From contig CAWUHX010000319.1 in assembly GCA_963922205.1 (NCBI GenBank), positions 302,101 through 366,100 of the forward strand: a stretch of 64,000 bases of DNA. The letters are read 5' to 3'. The position numbers and the translations under genes are program-made. The notes below the pieces were generated by a model. The model made no database searches. It was given only the letters and a program-made list of their open reading frames with translations, and was not told where the DNA came from. Position 1 is the stretch's first letter. Each line of letters begins with the position of its first letter. Shown here piece after piece: positions 46,744 to 59,391 of this stretch. Source of the DNA: Romanomermis culicivorax. Taxonomy: Eukaryota; Nematoda; Enoplea; Mermithida; Mermithidae.

Positions 46744-47392
46744 GAAAAGAAACGAAAAAAGAAAATGTAAAAAAGAATGAAAAGGAAAACAGAGGCGATA
46801 GGGCGAAGTGAAAAATCATCTTTTCATCTCTTTTATGCTTCACATAAAATATGGTCGCCTAATAAGGAAAATGTGTAGAAATATGTTACATAAAATAGCA
46901 TGGAGTTGCTTTTAAATCTAAAACCTAGGTAAGATATTAGTACCATGGGCGAATGACCAGGGGCGAATTACTGCTCAGGGGTGAATTGTGTTGGGGGCGA
47001 ATTGTCAGTTGGCGAATTGCAGTGGGGACGAATTGTGGCGGATGAATCGCAATGGACGAATTACTGGGGGGGGCGAATTGTCCTTGAGCCGTAAACCCCC
47101 AAAGTCTTCCACCCTTCCGCATTCATATATAAAGAAAACACTTGTAGGACTTGTAATTGATTGTACATTTTACTAAGTGTTAAATATCGCAACGAATTAA
47201 TCCATAAAAAGAATGAAGTTTATATGACTAAAGAAAAATGGCTGCTCCATCCATTACAACTAAATTTGAAAAACAAAAGGCTAAAGAAAAAGAAGAAATT
47301 AAGCGAAACTTTAGAAACTTTACTTTATTAGTGAAATTTGACTTGTAACTCTATCGCACATTAAAGCTTTACAAGTCTTTTCACAATTGTAG

Positions 47393-47696
47393 TGCACATC
47401 ATGTTGGTGCACGTGCATATAGTTTTTGGGCATGCAAATGCCCATGTTTTTGTTGTATTATTTTTTTGCTCACCGAGGGCTATGTAAATTTATTGTGAGC
47501 ATCTTTTTGGTGTATGAATAGTTGGGCCTTTGGCCAACTCTTCATTCCTCTCTTATCGTCTTCTTTCCATTCTTTTTATACCGTCCTTTGTATATATAAA
47601 TAAATTATGCTAATCAGCCATCATAACGGATATCTCAACCACATCATTGTATGTGTGGGCCACCAGTAGAGGATAGACCTACTGACCCACACAACA
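47393..47696 (+). repeat. 5' LTR
   Basis: TGCACATCATG to ACACAACA. It contains TATATATAAATAAATT and lacks the first 15 bases of the 3' LTR, so its left edge is eroded. No clear tRNA primer site was identified after it. Confidence 0.85.
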
Positions 47697-47784
47697 AATG
47701 ACGTCCGATGTCTGCAAAAGGCCGAATTCACGAATTTTCGAAATTTTATGAAAAATTTTGCACCTTTAGCGATTTTGAAGAAAA

Positions 47785-48650
47785 ATGGCCGCCATTCCTA
47801 TTCCACCAGTTACCCCACTGTGGGAGCACCCCTCCACCGAAATCGACACCTATCAACGTGGAAGCAGCAACTTGACGTCATGTATGACTTGACTGACACC
47901 CAATGCGCTGTCAACAAGAAACTCAAGGACGCAGAAAAGAACTTAATCATGTACGCACATTTGGGGACTGAGGCCATCTGATGGTTCCAAACATTCACCA
48001 GCCACGGGTCAGATCCGAATGATGCTGCACAATGAGTTTTAGGACACCATTGTCCGATGTTCGAACAGCTGATGCCGCAACCCGTCGCCTTTTACTGGTT
48101 CCGAACATGCAAGCAACACAGGGACGAGTCAATGTCAGAATTCCTCAGTCTGCTACAAACTTTACAAGTGGATTGTAAATATGACAACTTCAATGCGGAC
48201 ACCAACCTCCCCTACATGCTCCCCCAAAATTGCTATTCCCAGGACACTCAAAAACAGTTATTTTCATTGCATGCTGCCATGCTGGAAGTTTACGTCAACA
48301 TCATTCAAGCTGCGGAAAGTACATCCCCCACCATCTGCGGGGGTTGGAAAGATGTCCATGCCATCTGTAATGATAGTTGTTGCGACAGCGACAGATACCT
48401 CAATCATGATCAAGATCAATCACCGAATCGATCAAAGTGCCTGCAATTACCTACGAGGTCAAAGCATTGCCAGGGCTGCGGTTCGACACATCATATGTAT
48501 TTATCGCCTGATTGCAAAGCAAAGGACAGAAAATGTTATGATTGTGGTCCTACAGGACATTTTGCAAAGTATTGCGAGCGACATCAAGGCAAGCCAAATC
48601 AATCAAGTGACGAGGGAAAAGCCCTCAAGACGATTCAGTGTTACGCATAG
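47785..48650 (+). pseudogene. gag-like protein with zinc knuckles (broken)
   Basis: It starts MAAIPIPPVTPLWEHPSTEI at 47785, shifts frame near 47860, and has in-frame TGA codons near 47979 and 48033. From 48057 a 197-codon frame gives the capsid-like region and two zinc knuckles at about 48465-48580: an irregular one (CQGCGSTHHMYLSPDC) and a canonical CX2CX4HX4C (CYDCGPTGHFAKYC). Gag packages element RNA in virus-like particles. The frame stops at TAG 48648-48650, and the protease continues in another frame. Confidence 0.8.
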
Positions 48651-48888
48651 TGCCGCTGCCTCCTACAAATGTACATTTCGTGTTATCCATCCCAATGGAA
48701 AAGACTGTTACGCCAGTGGTATTGTTGATTCCAGAGCCGAAGCCTCGTTGTTACCACATTCGCTTTACAGGAAATGGATTGGCGTGCCACTCAGCAAATC
48801 GAACGCTCGATTATTTAGCTTTAATAATACAGAAATTGCTGGTCTAAAAGGACAGTTTAGGGCGACAATAGAATACAATGGTCCCTGA
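48640..48888 (+). pseudogene. Retroviral-type aspartic protease (inactivated)
   Basis: The frame reads GIVDSRAEASLLPHSLY. The active-site triad of this family is Asp-Thr/Ser-Gly; here Gly is replaced by Arg (AGA, 48733-48735), which should abolish catalysis. The frame ends with TGA at 48886. Confidence 0.75.
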
Positions 48889-48935
48889 GCATAACTCTAC
48901 TTGTTCTAGATTCGATCAAAGATGCGACCTGGGGT

Positions 48936-50030
48936 ATGAATACAATTGAGGTGCTACAATTAGTCATTGATGGAGCTACACAACAAATCAACTTTGTCCA
49001 ACTTGTTGATTTGATGCCACCAGCAGCTGCAGTCCAGCCGGTACAAAGTAAGCCTGCCGCAAGTCACAGATACCTCAGGGATATTGCCCATGACTTCCTG
49101 AAACTTACGGCCGACAGCATGGGAAAGTTTCCAGACTTTGAGCATTGCATTACACTTACGGATGACGCCATTCCCGTAGCCCGACCAGTCAGATAAGTGC
49201 CGATCGCTCGCCGTGCAGCAGTTGAGAAAGAGGTCGAACAAATGGTCACCGAGGACATTTGGGAACGAGTTACAATATCCAGCTCATGGGCCCTCAACCT
49301 TGTTACAGTTCCAAAGCCCGATGGCAGAATTCGAATTATGATGGATTTCTCGCCTCTTAATAACTTTGTTGTTCCAGAATGCCATCCACTGTCACGAATC
49401 AACAATTTGCACACACTGAAGGAGCCACAATGTTCACCAAGCTCAACTTGTCGAAGGGGTATTTCCACATCGCATTGGCCTTCCAGTCTCATCCACTTAC
49501 GACAAAAATTACGCCATACAGTTTGTTCCAGTACAAATGCTTGCCAATGGGATTGACAGACACTGCATCTGTATTCCAGTGCCTTGTCTCACAAACGCTT
49601 GCAGGATGTGAAGGGTGTATCAGCTACCTGGACGACATATTGGTGTTCAGTTCCAGGGCCACTGAACACAATGAACGACTACAAGCTGTGCTGCAACGCC
49701 TCAGCGACAAAGATTTTCGTCTCAATGTCGCAAAATGTCAATTTGCTGTCACCGATGTTCCATTCCTAGGACATCTGATATTGAGCACCAGCATCAAGCC
49801 TGACCCAAAGAGCCTCGATGCAATCCGAAACCTGCTGATCCCGCAGTTGATCACCGACGTCCGCAGTTTCCTTGGATCCATCAGCTACCTCCGCGAATTT
49901 TTTCCACACCTTGCTGACCATGCCGAGCTGCTCCAGCATTTGACCTGTACGTCTGAGCAAACCAAGTTCGAATGGAGCGATGAATGTACAGTGGCATTCG
50001 AACAAGTTGAAATTGTTGCTACACAAATTT
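48936..50030 (+). pseudogene. Reverse transcriptase with truncated RNase H (broken)
   Basis: A frame from 48936 to about 49430 gives the fingers region (WALNLVTVPKPDGRIRIMMD). It shifts to the frame at 49379-50032, with FTKLNLSKGYFHIAL, LPMGLTDTASVFQ and YLDD (49625-49636). Motif A has Asn (49445-49447) where the first catalytic Asp is expected. After SDECTVAFEQVE the sequence jumps near 50010-50035 to the frame with FDYDIQHKPGSDNV, so most of RNase H is deleted. There is also a TAA at 49194. Confidence 0.85.
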
Positions 50031-50213
50031 GATCCATGGCATGCCCAACTAGCTGAGTTCGACTACGACATTCAACACAAACCTGGGTCGGACAATGTCA
50101 TCCCCAACATGCTTTCACGGTTGCCGCAACCACCGCCAATGAAAGTCAATTCGATCGTTGCTGAAAACTTCTCGCTCAAGACATTTTGAACACATACTTC
50201 CAAGGATGACCTC

Positions 50214-51377
50214 TTGTACCTCGTGATCAAATTGGGCAACCAATGTGGTTGGAAGGCCAACCATCGCCAGGACGGATACCTCACTCCATATTACATTGTT
50301 CGAAACAATTTAGCAGTCGATCAAGGACTACTGCTCAAAGCCTATCGAATTGTTGCGCCATCAAAGTTATGCAGGCAACTGATTAACAAAGGGCACGAAG
50401 GACACCCTGGTATCGTCAGAGCCAAAATCAAGTTATGTGAAACGTATTGGTGGCCCAGTATTGCTGCGGACATTGAAGAGAGGATCCGCCATTGTCAAGG
50501 TTGTCAAGACTCTGCAAAGTCAAATCCACGATCGAGGATTCCAACTGATCCATTGCCACTACTGAAAGCCCCCTGGGAGAAAATTGTGATCGACTTCACT
50601 GGACCATTTTCAATGGCACCATATCAAAATCGATTTGCAATTCTCGTCATTGATTACCTCTCCAGTTTCCCCAAAGTTGGATTGTGCCCCAACCACACCG
50701 CTGAAAGGACGATCGAATTCTTAACCGAACTTTTTACCTGCTATGGTAATCTTGCCGTTCTTGTTTCAGACAATAGGCCCATATATGGATCAGATGCATT
50801 CACCGAATTCCTCTCAAAGCGCAACATACAGCATCATGCGACGCCCGTTTACCACCCGCAGTCAAACGGCAAAGTGGAAGTGTTCAATCCTTCACTAAAA
50901 TTCCATGCGCAGGCAATGGCTACCTCAAATACGCCTTTTGCCGCAGCGATAACTGAACTATTGGCTCGATTCCGTGTGGAACGCCCATATCCCGAAACAT
51001 TGTCACCGGCAGAAATAATGTTCAATCAATGTGCCCGCCTACCATTTGAGCCATGTCAAAGCATCAGTGAGCCTGCTGCGCCACAACTGAAAAAGGCAAG
51101 ACAAAACGTTCGCTTTGAGGAAAAACATGGACCGAAGTGACAGATACCTTGTTGTCAAAATCCATTGTTTAATATTGGCGATGAAGTCCACGTCTGACGA
51201 CCAGCCAGCCTTATGAAGAAGGGGGAGTCGCCTTACTCAGATGTTATCGAAGTCGTGGACGTTATCAGCAATTATGTTTTGAAACTTTCGGATGGCAACA
51301 TCTGGAAAGCACGAAGCATGCGAAAATATTATCTGCCGATGGTATTGAACATTCCAGTCGATGATAATTCCAAGTAG
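50214..51377 (+). pseudogene. Integrase (broken near the C-terminus)
   Basis: It has an HHCC zinc-binding region (GHEGHPG, then CQGC) and a DDE core: IDFTGPF, VSDN, and HPQSNGKVEVF with exactly 35 residues between the second Asp and the Glu. The frame meets TGA at 51138 and again near 51198, then continues (SPYSDVIEVVDVISNY) to TAG at 51375. Both TGA codons are plausible CGA decay. It would insert element cDNA into the genome. It is the best preserved domain of the element. Confidence 0.85.
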
Positions 51378-51455
51378 ATCCCCAAACTACGATGCTCCAC
51401 ACCTTCAACCCGCGGCCATGCTCCCCGATGATTTTCGCCCGGTTGAAGACATTTC

Positions 51456-51468
51456 AAGAAGGGGACAG
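51456..51468 (+). other. Polypurine tract
   Basis: AAGAAGGGGACAG directly before the TG of the 3' LTR. Confidence 0.6.
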
Positions 51469-51786
51469 TGATGTGTTTGCATGTGCACATCATGTTGGTG
51501 CACGTGCATATAGTTTTTGGGCATGCAAATTATGCCCACGTTTTTGTTGTATTATTTTTTTGCCCACCGCGGGCTATGTAAATTTATTGTGAGCGTCTTT
51601 TTGGTGTATAGTTGGGCCTTTGGCCAACTATTCATTTGTCTCTTATCGTCCTCTATCCGTCCTTTTTATACCGTCCTTTGTATATATAAATAAATTATGC
51701 TAATCGGCCATCATAACGGACACCTCAACCACATCATTGTATGTGTGGGCCGCCAGTAGAGGATAAACCTGCTGACCCAGACAACA
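51469..51786 (+). repeat. 3' LTR
   Basis: 318 bp, TGATGTGTTTGC to CAGACAACA. It is the complete form of the LTR. Confidence 0.85.
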
Positions 51787-52035
51787 GTAACTAACTTGTA
51801 GCAACAAATAGTTTTATGCGACACTGTGCTCGTAAAATTTCTCTTGTAGGACTTTTAATCGTTACAAGCGATTTTATACAACATTAGCTTGTAAATTACA
51901 GTTGTAGCACTTGTAAAAACTTCACTTGTAGGATTTGTACTTGTAGCTTGTAACTTGTAACTTTTATGCAACGGAATTCACAAGTAATTTTTGGCTTGTA
52001 GGACTTGTAACGACTACTTTTATGCAACAGGTTCC

Positions 52036-54989
52036 TGCAGGCGTGCGGGTATAAGCTACAAATAATTATCATCAACTAGCGTGTAGAGAATTCAATTCTG
52101 CATTTCCTTTACTATTTTCCAATTTGAAATACCGACCCTGACTCAATTTATAGGTTAAAAACAAAAGCTAACCTAAAATCAACAAAAAACATGAGTGTAA
52201 ATAAATCAATAATCAGTTTCACCGCCATTTGCCTCCCTAAACTGTCGAAAACATTCTGGTATTGAACACAGAAGGTTGAAAAAGTTCAATGTCATACTCT
52301 AATTCGGTTAAAACGAGATGAAAATTTTTTTACAATGTTTCCCTCGAGTAACGTTCTTGACAAACCTCCAGAGGCATCAAATGTACCGCTCGATTTTTAA
52401 CAATTTCTCCAAAATTTTCAGTGGAATTAAAATCTGGACTGTTGCCCGGCCACATGTCGTTTTCCTAGAATTCTATCAATAAGGCGAGCAGTTTCCGAAT
52501 CAAAACTCATTTTCAACTTTGAAAATTAAAACACAAAGCAAATTTCTCACCAGTTTTATTGTAATTTGTTTCTTTACACATAAATTTGAATTTTAAATAA
52601 TGTAGTGTAGCTTATCTGATGCAGAATTGAATTTTCTATTAGGCGGTATATTACACTTTATTCTAGCATGCACCTATTTGGCCGCAAGGGTGTCTCCAAT
52701 TATTACGCTATACAGGTTGTAATACTATGAAATCGTAGGGGAATCATGCAAATTTCATCGTAAATTAGGTCTACAGCCAAAAATCATCAGCCGTAATTTT
52801 ATTCACTCCAAAGCTTAAGCTCCAAGAAAACTTCATGTTTAGAGTATTTTTGTGCGTTTGCGAACAAAGCTGACGAACTCAAACTTAAAAATCAAGTTCA
52901 AACTTTGAAATTTTTGTAGCGTTCAAGTTCAATTACGTGGAGAGTATCCGCGATACTGTAAATTGAATGCTTTCATTTTAATGGAAGATGAATATTCTTC
53001 TAATTGGTAAACAACTTGTTTTCCTTGGTTGACGTTTCATATGAATATGCACACATGAATTCGCAAGTCTTCAGTGACTTTACACTTCTCCAAAAATAGC
53101 TTGTGGATAATCGTTCTAGTTGACAAAAAAATGTAAACCAACATTCTATTGTCTTGCACATTTCTGCAATCGGTCGGTGTAACATTACTCAATTCGCTGT
53201 AGGCTTTGTAAAATATCTACATTTGGAAACGCCTCATCGCCAGAATGTGTCACACGTAGGCAGCAAGGAAAATCTAAAAAAGATCAGGCACTGTACTTTT
53301 GCTGTACTCCTATCAGGAGCACATCATTTCGAGCTACGTTTTTGACCAAGAACTATGTAAATTCAATATATTTAGTGTATAACTGAATCGGTCCAGTTAA
53401 CTTAAAAGAATATATATCTGATTCAAATGACACCCGACGGCGGAAATAATATAGTGGCTGGATCGGAATGAGATTTTTATCACTGCACTGTTAACTGGCC
53501 AAAATGCACTCTATTTTTTTAAATTCAAAAAAAAAAATCCCAGAAGTCACGATAAGGCCACGGAATTTCTTTCAAAGGTCAAATTTACGCATTTTTATAA
53601 TCCCCTGCTGCAGCTTATTTATGTCACATATGGAATCCGCAATCCGATAAAGATTCTAGATGTGCGCCAGATTTTCCACGGGCTAGATTCCATATTTAAC
53701 CTACTCTTTTTCCCGATTGAAGCAACGTGCATTTTTATTCATTTCTTTCGGAAAACCGTTTCTATGGTTAGCGACATCGCTTATTTGCTTCTTCTATTCC
53801 ATCATAATACTGAAAGTAAGCTTCACTTTTACCATTCCATTCCGTGTTCACGTTTTGTGCACATTTTTGTACAATGCCCACAACTATTATTTCACCGGTT
53901 TTGGATATACAAAAGTGGTGCGTTCGTAGACTGATTGGTGAAAATTATCAAAAATGGACAGTTTAGCTCTTTGGATTCATAACAAATTCGGTCGTTATAT
54001 GCGCTTTTGAATATTATGTTATCCAGTTTTGTTTGGAGGCCCGATTCCAATATTTGCATATTATATTTATCTGTTTAGCATAAATTATTTGCTTAATCCT
54101 GAATAGTGAAACCCGTAAGTGAATGGCACTCATCGGCAATTTATGAGGCTATAACTACGTGCTATATTTCCATGATGTTTTATCAGATGTCCTACTTCGG
54201 TGCCTGTAGACTTTACCTATTTTCGACTCAAGGAATAGATTACCAGTCTCCATTGTTATTGCACACAAGAAACGTTTTCAAGTGTAAATTCCCAAATCAT
54301 ACATGTTATAGTACGCTGGATAGCCCAAAGTAAATGGAGTAATGTTACACTAAATCATTATCAATTTTCATGTATGTGGTAAACACCGCTTCTGAGTCAC
54401 ATCATTATTTTACTCAGAAAAGTAATCCCACCCCCAGTTTTATTTCTCACAAATGGAGATGCGCACTTCCTTTCAAGGCATATTGTGTACCCAACTGCGT
54501 TTTTTCTGTTTTTTCCATCCCTTCCATAGTATAAGAATATCTTTGTGTGCAAAACAAACATTTTCTTGTGAGATATGCTAATTAAGCAGTGTACGTTACC
54601 ATTTTCCTGTGTGCTTCGCTTTTACGTCTTCAGCTGCGTAATACTATTTTCAAGTTTTCTGAGTTTTCCTAATATTGACGCATTTTCAGGTAAAAGTGTG
54701 TATAAAAAGGTTTTGTATTATTATGAATTTATGTTTTCTTGATCCAAATTTCTGATACCAAATCACTAATCATTGCTGAATGATGTAAAATTAATTGTGA
54801 AATTACGGGTTATACGAAAATTCCCAAAAAATTTTTCTACTTCTGCTCAAGAACAAAAAATATCCCATGATCAGCAGTAACAGGTGCTATTTCGATATAT
54901 GAAATATTATGCTAATAGTTCAGAAAAAATGGCCCTACCAAAGACTTTATTAGTTAAAATTAAAATTTTCTAAAAACGTCATATCGCCA
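52036..54989. other. Non-coding stretch
   Basis: No gene supported. Frames of up to 90 codons near 53662-53934 are Phe/His-rich and lack splice or domain context. Confidence 0.3.
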
Positions 54990-55135
54990 ACTGAACTGCG
55001 GCTTAAGCTGTAACTTATGTTTTACCATTGCCGTTAAGATACAGCTCAGTTACAGCTGAACTTTCTCGATAGCTTAAGCTGCAGCGCAGTCGGAGCTTAA
55101 GTCTCTGATAAAACTGGACCTGGATTTTTGATTTC
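54990..55135. mobile_element. AGCTGCAGCTTAA-type MITE, degenerate
   Basis: Contains TTAAGCTGTAAC, ACAGCTCAG and AAGCTGCAGC words and ends near CTCTGATAAAACTGGACC, similar to one end of the complete copies. Confidence 0.5.
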
Positions 55136-56452
55136 GCAACAGAAATTACGTAACAGAATTAGCTAAACTTGTCATATCCAGGTTACTGTGGTGCACCTCG
55201 TTCTTTGAAACGCAGCGAAGATTCCGCGAAATTAGACTAAATAGTTCAAGCTTTGTGTGACCATGCAATGTTTTATGATCAAAAAAAAGATTTTCACACG
55301 TGAGTATGCTAAAGGCTGTTTTCCACTATACCCATAGAAGACTGTTTTGAATACCTTGAACCGTTACGTGCTTCGAAGTAAATTTCATTGTCAGCGTTTG
55401 ATTTCATGGTGTACGACCTCATTGAAATTGTCCGATATCTTTCACAAGTGTCATAAGTGAATCGGACTAATAATCTGAACAGTATCATACTTGACTTATT
55501 CAGTCAACTCCAACAGGTCGTGCGTTGACGTGGGAATACCTTTAATCTTGTCTTTTATCAAACGCTTGCTTATTGAAGAAAAATGACAAAAAAGTGTTGT
55601 CTTCAAAATCGTTCACACGAAACTGTCACTGTAGAATTCTTTACACAAAAATTTGTAATGGTCAGTTGAGTAAGCTTGCATGTCATGTTGTTTCAGCAGG
55701 AAATTACAAGAATATGAAATAGTACTTGTTTCCCAGAGTTATTTTTTAAAACATTTCGAGAAAAATATTCAACTTCATTATTACGAATTTTCCGTAACTA
55801 TGAAGCACTGACTTTCCATGCTGCCACGTACACCAATGCTCGCCAAGAATAATGCCTGTTTATGCCAAATGTATGTGATCACAGAAGCTTTTATGCTATG
55901 CTCCAGTAAGTTCACTTACAAGTTCTTCAGCAGCCTAGAATTCTAGCCTGCATTAATTTTCTATGATGGCACCAAAGTGTTAATTATCATGGGTTATATT
56001 TCAATGTTTGCTCACTATAAACGCCCCTATGGCGTTGTTCATGTGTCTAGAATTAAACTGAAGCCGTCTGGGCTGTTTGTTATTCGGATAATCATCTTTC
56101 AAAGTTCATCCAATAACATGTGACGTTTGTGATCTTCCACGATCTTCGAAATTTTCATAGAAGAAGAATATTAATCAGCGAAACGATGTGTGGGAAATGA
56201 AAAGTTACGTCTTATTTCTTGATCACTACACGGTGCTAGGCGTGGGTTTTAGAATCGAATTTATTCAGGCGTCTGAGAAAATTTCAGAGTTTTCAAAGTA
56301 TTTTAATTCTACCCTACTGAATAAATATTACACATATCTAATTTTTGTTGAGCGTCAATTGATTGCAGACTTAAACTACGATTATTTCATTTATATTGTA
56401 CGATACTGCCGACCTAGGCTAGAACAATTTTTAACTAAATGACGAAAATTCA
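55136..56452. other. Non-coding stretch
   Basis: A CTATAG-family relic near 55640-55775. An 84-codon frame at 56188-56442 (Tyr/Phe-rich) has no recognised domain and is not called. Confidence 0.3.
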
Positions 56453-56738
56453 GGGGCTGGTTCCATCAAAGAAACGTAAGCTCCAGCTGAGCTGCAACCT
56501 AAGCTGTAGTTTAACTGTAAATGTTATACAATTGCTGTTAAGCTGCAGCTCAGCTGTACCTTAACTCCGTATATTATAACATTGTCGCTAACGTGCAGCT
56601 CAGCTGCAGCTTAACGTTTCCGATATGTTTTACGGGTCAAAGTTAAGCTACAGCGGCAATGTTATAACATATAGAGTTAAGCTACAGCTCAAGATGCAGC
56701 TCAGCTGGATCTTAAGTCTCTTTAACGAAACCGATCCC
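56453..56738. mobile_element. AGCTGCAGCTTAA-type MITE
   Basis: Ends GGGGCTGGTTCCATCAAAGA and (read inward) GGGATCGGTTTCGTTAAAGA. The interior is an array of AGCTCAGCTGCAGCTTAA-like words. Confidence 0.7.
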
Positions 56739-57373
56739 TGATTTTCTCTATTTCCAATTTTCCCTCCTTTTCTCGTTTCTACTCCATCTTTTTCAATACT
56801 TCTTGCTTCCATATTCTTGATGGGTAGTCATAGTAGATCAATAAATCGCTATAAATTTTTTTCTAATAATCATTGTTTTAATTGAGTTTGAATTGCTTCA
56901 CCAGTTTATATCACGTTTCGCATTCGTTCAAAAAACAGGGTATTCATTGCATGACGTCGATACCCGAGTTCCTTGCTTTTTTCAAAGTTTTCTGCAAGAA
57001 GACTGATTCAATAACACCAAAATCTTCGCATCTAAGTCAGGTGACCTGTTTTTAATATCACTAAAAATGCGGTTTTCATCAATTAATAAGAGAAAGCCCC
57101 CAGGTCATGCTGATGTTGTGCTTGATGCATATTCAATTGGAATCTTTAGCTATATCACACTGATTGATTGCGTCAGTTGTGTCTGATAAATTTATATGAC
57201 TGTCATTTCTACACATTATTTAATTTCATCTGAACGTTATTTTCTAAAAACCTAAAAACGATAACACAAAATTAATTGATAACATTTACGCAAATCCTTA
57301 TCAATTGCGCTTTAATGTCTTTTGAAGCTATTAGTTTACGATATTTTTATGCAAATTTCCCTGTGAACGGTAC

Positions 57374-57455
57374 CTTCATACAATAAACCGCTGCTGGTCA
57401 TACCCACAAGGCAAAAGGCCATAAATGCAAATTCTAAAATCATGCTTTTTGTCAT
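57374..57455 (-). CDS. Possible first exon of a secreted protein
   Basis: It reads MTKSMILEFAFMAFCLVGMT, then SSGLLYE, a good signal-peptide shape. It ends at a donor GAAG|GTACCG (phase 1). ATCATCAG lies 7 bases before the ATG and could be a trans-splice site. No second exon was found toward lower coordinates, and 82 bases is little evidence, so this is tentative. Confidence 0.25.
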
Positions 57456-58109
57456 TTTCCACCTGATGATATTACTTGAAGTATAATTTAGATGAAAAAC
57501 TAAACAGTGGAGGTTACTATTGTGCTCGATTTCAAAAAAACTGGATATGCAAACACGTAAGCGGCACAAGTGATAGAACTAGCTGGATTCCGAACTCTGG
57601 AAGATTTCAGTATATGTGTACATCTATGCACACTGCAAATTGTATTAGGGTAAGATTAACAATTGGGAATGATCTTCAAGTTTGAATTCTGAAGTCGTAC
57701 GTTGTTGTATCAATGTGACACTGATAACGTTTGCCTATGGGTCTCTTCTCGCGTAAATGGTGGTAAAAAAGAAAAAGTTGCCTGTTGATATGTAGCACAA
57801 GTTAAGCACAAGGAACGGCAAGAAATGCATTCGATATTAAGCAATGTAATATTTCCCATAAGAAAGCGAGTTCACCTCTACCACTTCCCCGAATACCACT
57901 GAAATATTGTGAAATTTGAGAGATTACAGTTCAAAGCCATTAGGTTAGAATGTTAGATTTTTTCATATCGATTATCGGTTATTTGCATCACTACCGAGAT
58001 AAGGTGTAGATGAATTCCAAATTATTCGAGCAGGTATAGTCCACACTGGCCATGATTTATGTAGCATATCCAGCTTCTAAGTTTGCAAGCTAGAATCTTT
58101 CTAGTGCAG

Positions 58110-58275
58110 TCATTTTCAGCTAGTCAGTCCTTCGGGCAGAAGAGAGGAATCGATTTAGAGCAGTGGCGGTCAGCGAGCAACATCCAGCTTGCTGGAAGCA
58201 ACTGTGGGTCACCAACTGTCACTGTCTCAACCGGGTCCCGGCCTAGGCTGCTCCAGCGCACCGTGTGGTGCTAGA
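58110..58275. other. GC-rich island of unknown nature
   Basis: Much more GC-rich than its surroundings and preceded by CATTTTCAG. The plus frame gives ASQSFGQKRGIDLEQWRS and so on to a stop at 58272. It could be an untranslated exon or a transposon end (GCAGTGGCGGTCAGCGAG resembles some hAT termini). Not assigned. Confidence 0.3.
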
Positions 58276-59391
58276 ATCTGCCTAGTACGGGCAGGGTAAG
58301 ATCATGTAACAATACCTGGTGTGTCTGGATTACCCTGTCAATGCTGAAAACGCTGGTTAGACGAGAACCCCATTGTCTAAAACTTTGTCAAAAAATCCAA
58401 CGCAATGCTTTAGTTTGCTGGGAGATACTGTTTCGATACCAAACGATAATTTATTGTTTTGATTGTCCCACCAATGTACCGATTGTCATATTTTCCAAAT
58501 ACACATTGATCGACATTTTCGAAGCCCCAATTATTGCGCCATAAGTTAGGCAATTGGCTAATTAGTTCAACACATCGAGATGAAGAGACTATCAGGTATC
58601 ATGTAGGAGCTATTTTATATTGAACTCGTACGAATATATGAAGATATAAGCAATGTAAGGCAGAAAACAACCTCAATTAGGTAGCATGACGTGTTGTGTT
58701 CTTAATAAAACGTTTATCTTTTTTCAACTCAAAGATCACAACACTCCTATAATGTTTATCTTTTAACAGCAGTCACAAAACGGTCACCTAATTGAGCCGA
58801 TCCTGCAAAACTGAATACATATCTAGACAGGCGGCATCCGTGGAATTCGTGAACTATTCAAATTTTCTTATATTAAATAGTAGTGAATAACTCGTTGCTA
58901 CAAAACTCCCTGATGGGTAAAAAGTTTTGTATTAGGCATTTTTGTATATTGATGACACATTCGAAACACCACATTATCATATAATGGCACAATCGGTATA
59001 TACATCTACTTGAAATTCTTGAGATAATCGAAACACCCACTCAAAATTCGGTGGACAAATGGCTTAGTGGGACAAACTATACAGTGGGATAGTCGATACA
59101 GATCTCTCTTATTTTGTTGGTGGATGCCTCTCACCATTGGTCACAGGGTTATGGGCAAAATGCAGTATATCTAGCATGTAATATATCTAGCACTGATATC
59201 CCACCAAGGTAACAACAGTTACTCAAACAGACTACCTTAAAGAGCACTGCTTTTAAGACGAGTTGACTTCAGTGGCCTTTGCACATTTGTCCATAAGATG
59301 CTGGAAAAAATGGAAGGAAAACTACGGTTGAGCGCCATTGGGTTCCTTCATTAAGGGAAATCTCACGATTGTATATTCCGTGGTGCTATGT
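58276..59391. other. Non-coding stretch
   Basis: No feature supported. Confidence 0.3.

Larger units (their letters stand above)
44349..47100. mobile_element. 2.75-kb TIR element, GGGGGCGAATTGTC family
   Basis: Ends read GGGGGTGTACG and GGGGGTTTACGG, each running into a run of CAATTCGCCCC-type units at 15-17-bp spacing (44372-44510 and, inverted, 46945-47085). Comparison with 36474-36500 gives the empty site. The interior holds a GC-richer block and a smaller TIR element, no transposase. Confidence 0.65.
47393..51786 (+). mobile_element. Degenerate Ty3/gypsy-like LTR retrotransposon
   Basis: It has LTRs at both ends and, between them, gag with zinc knuckles, protease, reverse transcriptase, an RNase H remnant and integrase in the Ty3/gypsy order. 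Frames are broken by stops and frameshifts, and key residues are lost (see the parts). The LTRs differ at about 18 of 300 sites by eye plus two indels, so the insertion is not recent. It lies in an ACAAGT-family element. Confidence 0.9.
43861..52035. mobile_element. ACAAGT-family element, second copy, interrupted twice
   Basis: Three blocks, 43861-44348, 47101-47392 and 51787-52035, line up in order with the intact copy at 35999-37106 and total about 1.0 kb. The gaps are filled by a TIR element (44349-47100) and an LTR retrotransposon (47393-51786). Ends read GGATCCCATTGCATAAAA and GGAACCTGTTGCATAAAA. Confidence 0.75.

Noticed and set aside
56188-56442. 84-codon frame, Tyr/Phe-rich
   Set aside because: No domain, no splice sites and no composition change relative to the flanks.
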